From contig CAMLOR010000248.1 of NCBI GenBank assembly GCA_946481615.1, forward strand, positions 1 to 5,054: DNA of 5,054 nt, written 5' to 3'. The notes below the pieces were generated by a model. The model was given only the letters and a program-made list of their open reading frames with translations. It was not told the DNA's origin and did not search any database. A program made the translations under genes and the position numbers. The stretch is from an uncultured Aquimonas sp. (GTDB taxonomy: Bacteria; Pseudomonadota; Gammaproteobacteria; Xanthomonadales; Xanthomonadaceae). Positions within the stretch are counted from its first letter, which is position 1; each line of letters starts with the position of its first letter. Of the stretch, positions 4,778 through 5,054 are shown one piece after another.

Positions 4778-5054
4778 ATGCCCTTCGACCTCACCCGCCG
4801 CGACCTGCTCAAGGCCGCCTGCCTCGCCGCGCTGCCGGCGGGCGTGCTCTCGTGCACCGGCGGCGGCGCGAAGGCGGTGCAGGTGGGCGGGCTGCCGGTC
4901 ACCTGCAACCTCACGCTGCCGGTGGCCTGCACGGCGCGCGAGCGGGCGAACGCGGCGGCCGGCAAGGACGGTCCGCGCTTCGACTACGAATACCTGAAGT
5001 TCAGCGGCTGGCCGGAGATCAAGGAATCGCTGATGACCGGCCGCATCCAGGCCG
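4778..5054 (+). CDS. ABC transporter substrate-binding protein, nitrate/sulfonate/bicarbonate (NrtA/SsuA/CmpA-like) class, N-terminus
   Basis: The first 92 codons are present; the gene runs off the right edge. Residues 6-12 TRRDLLK form a twin-arginine motif followed by a hydrophobic stretch, and VLSC at 23-26 is an acceptable lipobox, so the product is probably a Tat-exported lipoprotein that captures substrate in the periplasm for an ABC permease. The mature part opens with VQVGGLPVTCNLTLPVA, matching the strand-then-PxT start of this binding-protein class, and continues with YLKFSGWPEIKESLMTGRIQA (read as two halves), the family's second strand plus the helix that marks 'W-x-x-[IL]-x-x-[AS]-L-x-x-G-x-[IL]-x-A'. 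The two cysteines at 43 and 51 in the binding-lobe start are noteworthy. The substrate is not identifiable here. Start is supported by the TAGAAT box, a weak GGAA site five bases upstream and the position of the twin arginines. Permease and ATPase genes would be expected downstream. Confidence 0.87.
   Translation, partial: MPFDLTRRDLLKAACLAALPAGVLSCTGGGAKAVQVGGLPVTCNLTLPVACTARERANAAAGKDGPRFDYEYLKFSGWPEIKESLMTGRIQA

Overview
The window is GC-rich DNA whose genes use mostly G/C-ending codons. It looks like a gammaproteobacterial chromosome, most plausibly Xanthomonadaceae-like (Lysobacter, Luteimonas, Xanthomonas or relatives). That placement is an inference from composition, TAG(A/A)(C/A)T-type -10 elements close to start codons, and the protein families present. 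I see no tRNA, rRNA, CRISPR, insertion sequence or phage gene.

Layout, left to right. Positions 1-100 (minus) hold the N-terminal 33 codons of an MFS transporter of the metabolite:H+ symporter type, cut by the window edge. It overlaps by ATGA with an uncharacterised 174-aa gene (97-621, minus), so the two probably form a translationally coupled pair; the 174-aa gene has a -10-like box so close to its ATG that it may be leaderless. A large gene follows (697-2931, minus). It encodes a secreted 744-aa protein with a signal peptide, a CBM9-like N-terminal domain and a DUF5916 outer-membrane-type C-terminal region. A 148-bp spacer with two perfect inverted repeats separates it from a membrane-bound GGDEF diguanylate cyclase (about 3080-4135, minus). 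Upstream of that lies a small four-helix membrane protein of unknown function (4192-4608, minus), probably in the same transcript. The 56-bp gap between the last two holds a perfect 8+8 bp inverted repeat.

Positions 4609-4777 form a divergent intergenic region with a recognisable -10 (TAGAAT) for the rightward gene. That gene (4778 onward, cut at 5054) encodes the N-terminus of a substrate-binding protein of the nitrate/sulfonate/bicarbonate (NrtA/SsuA/CmpA-like) ABC transporter class, with a twin-arginine signal and a probable lipobox cysteine.

Functionally this looks like ordinary chromosomal neighbourhood: transport at both ends, an outer-membrane protein of unknown role, and a c-di-GMP synthase paired with an unknown membrane protein. 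I found no convincing new multi-gene system. The items most worth a second look are the cyclase (no visible RxxD inhibitory site and a basic insertion near the end of the GGDEF domain), the inverted repeat at its 5' side, and the two uncharacterised small proteins. The very long plus-strand open frames across the window are codon-on-codon antisense shadows.
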